Shown here in pieces: positions 19,939 through 20,003 of a stretch of 20,003 nt of DNA; the first letter of the stretch is position 1, and each line of letters starts with the position of its first letter. A program made the translations under genes and the position numbers. Below the pieces are notes generated by a model, which was not told the DNA's origin, did no database searches, and saw only the letters and a list, made by a program, of their open reading frames with translations. This DNA is from a virus, in IMG/VR virus record IMGVR_UViG_3300027857_000069, positions 1 to 20,003 of that record; one strand, 5' to 3'.

Positions 19939-20003
19939 ATGTCCGAGAACCTCTTCAAACTCTTCACGACCCAGTTCTCCACCAACCTGGAGCTGCGTCT
20001 GCA
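19939..20003 (+). CDS. Major capsid (coat) protein, N-terminal part
   Basis: The first 21 codons (MSENLFKLFTTQFSTNLELR) are in the window and the gene runs off the right edge. The opening FTTQFSTNLEL is typical of P22-like/podovirus coat proteins, and the position after scaffold fits. AGGAG precedes ATG 19939 at good spacing. Confidence 0.8.
   Translation, partial: MSENLFKLFTTQFSTNLELRL

Noticed and set aside
1-20003. CRISPR arrays, tRNA or rRNA genes, insertion sequences, integrase or attachment sites
   Set aside because: No regular spacer arrays, cloverleaf signatures, transposase or recombinase motifs, or tRNA-like ends were seen by eye.
1-20003. CCTAGG as an enriched or avoided palindrome
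   Set aside because: About five copies were seen, close to what this base composition predicts.

Overview
The window is part of a high-GC, tailed double-stranded DNA phage or prophage genome (GC clearly above 60% by eye). The right half holds a late packaging and head module in canonical order: small terminase-like protein, large terminase, portal, Bbp19-like protein, scaffold and the start of the major coat protein. A P22-like coat start, a head-to-tail-connector type portal and a Bbp19-like protein suggest a short-tailed (podovirus-like) phage. The host is probably an alphaproteobacterium. Sigma70-type promoters (TTGAC[A/G], 17-bp spacer, weak -10) fit, and reading all 20 kb by eye I found no GANTC, the site of the alphaproteobacterial methyltransferase CcrM.

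Layout. Positions 104-4849, read leftward: a putative Nmad5 protein, a DUF2800 RecB/Cas4-like nuclease, an unknown acidic protein, an SNF2-type helicase and a small basic protein. Positions 4930-6804, read rightward: a primase-polymerase/helicase fusion. It diverges from the leftward genes at an overlapping two-way promoter. Positions 6801-10598, leftward: unknown small genes, a DUF6197-like protein, a possible winged-helix protein and a SprT-like zinc protease. Positions 10914-12197, leftward: five very small genes, two of them for membrane proteins. Positions 12198-12650: a dense regulatory region with two families of operator-like palindromes. Positions 12651-20003, rightward: packaging and head genes, with a separate strong promoter and structured leader before the coat gene.

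How it fits together: the left half looks like early and middle functions (replication, recombination, host takeover), driven by several leftward promoters. The strongest promoters sit beside copies of a 14-bp palindrome close to TACCCGATCGGGTA, probably the operator of a phage regulator that is not in the window. The right half is late.

The most striking signal is not a gene. The palindromic octamer CTTTAAAG, or a one-base variant, occurs 29 times, about every 690 bp, never closer than 269 bp. It lies on both gene orientations, inside coding sequence, across stop codons and in intergenic DNA. Almost every TTAA in the window lies within it. It has the look of a genome-wide protein-binding or DNA-processing signal kept at roughly even spacing.
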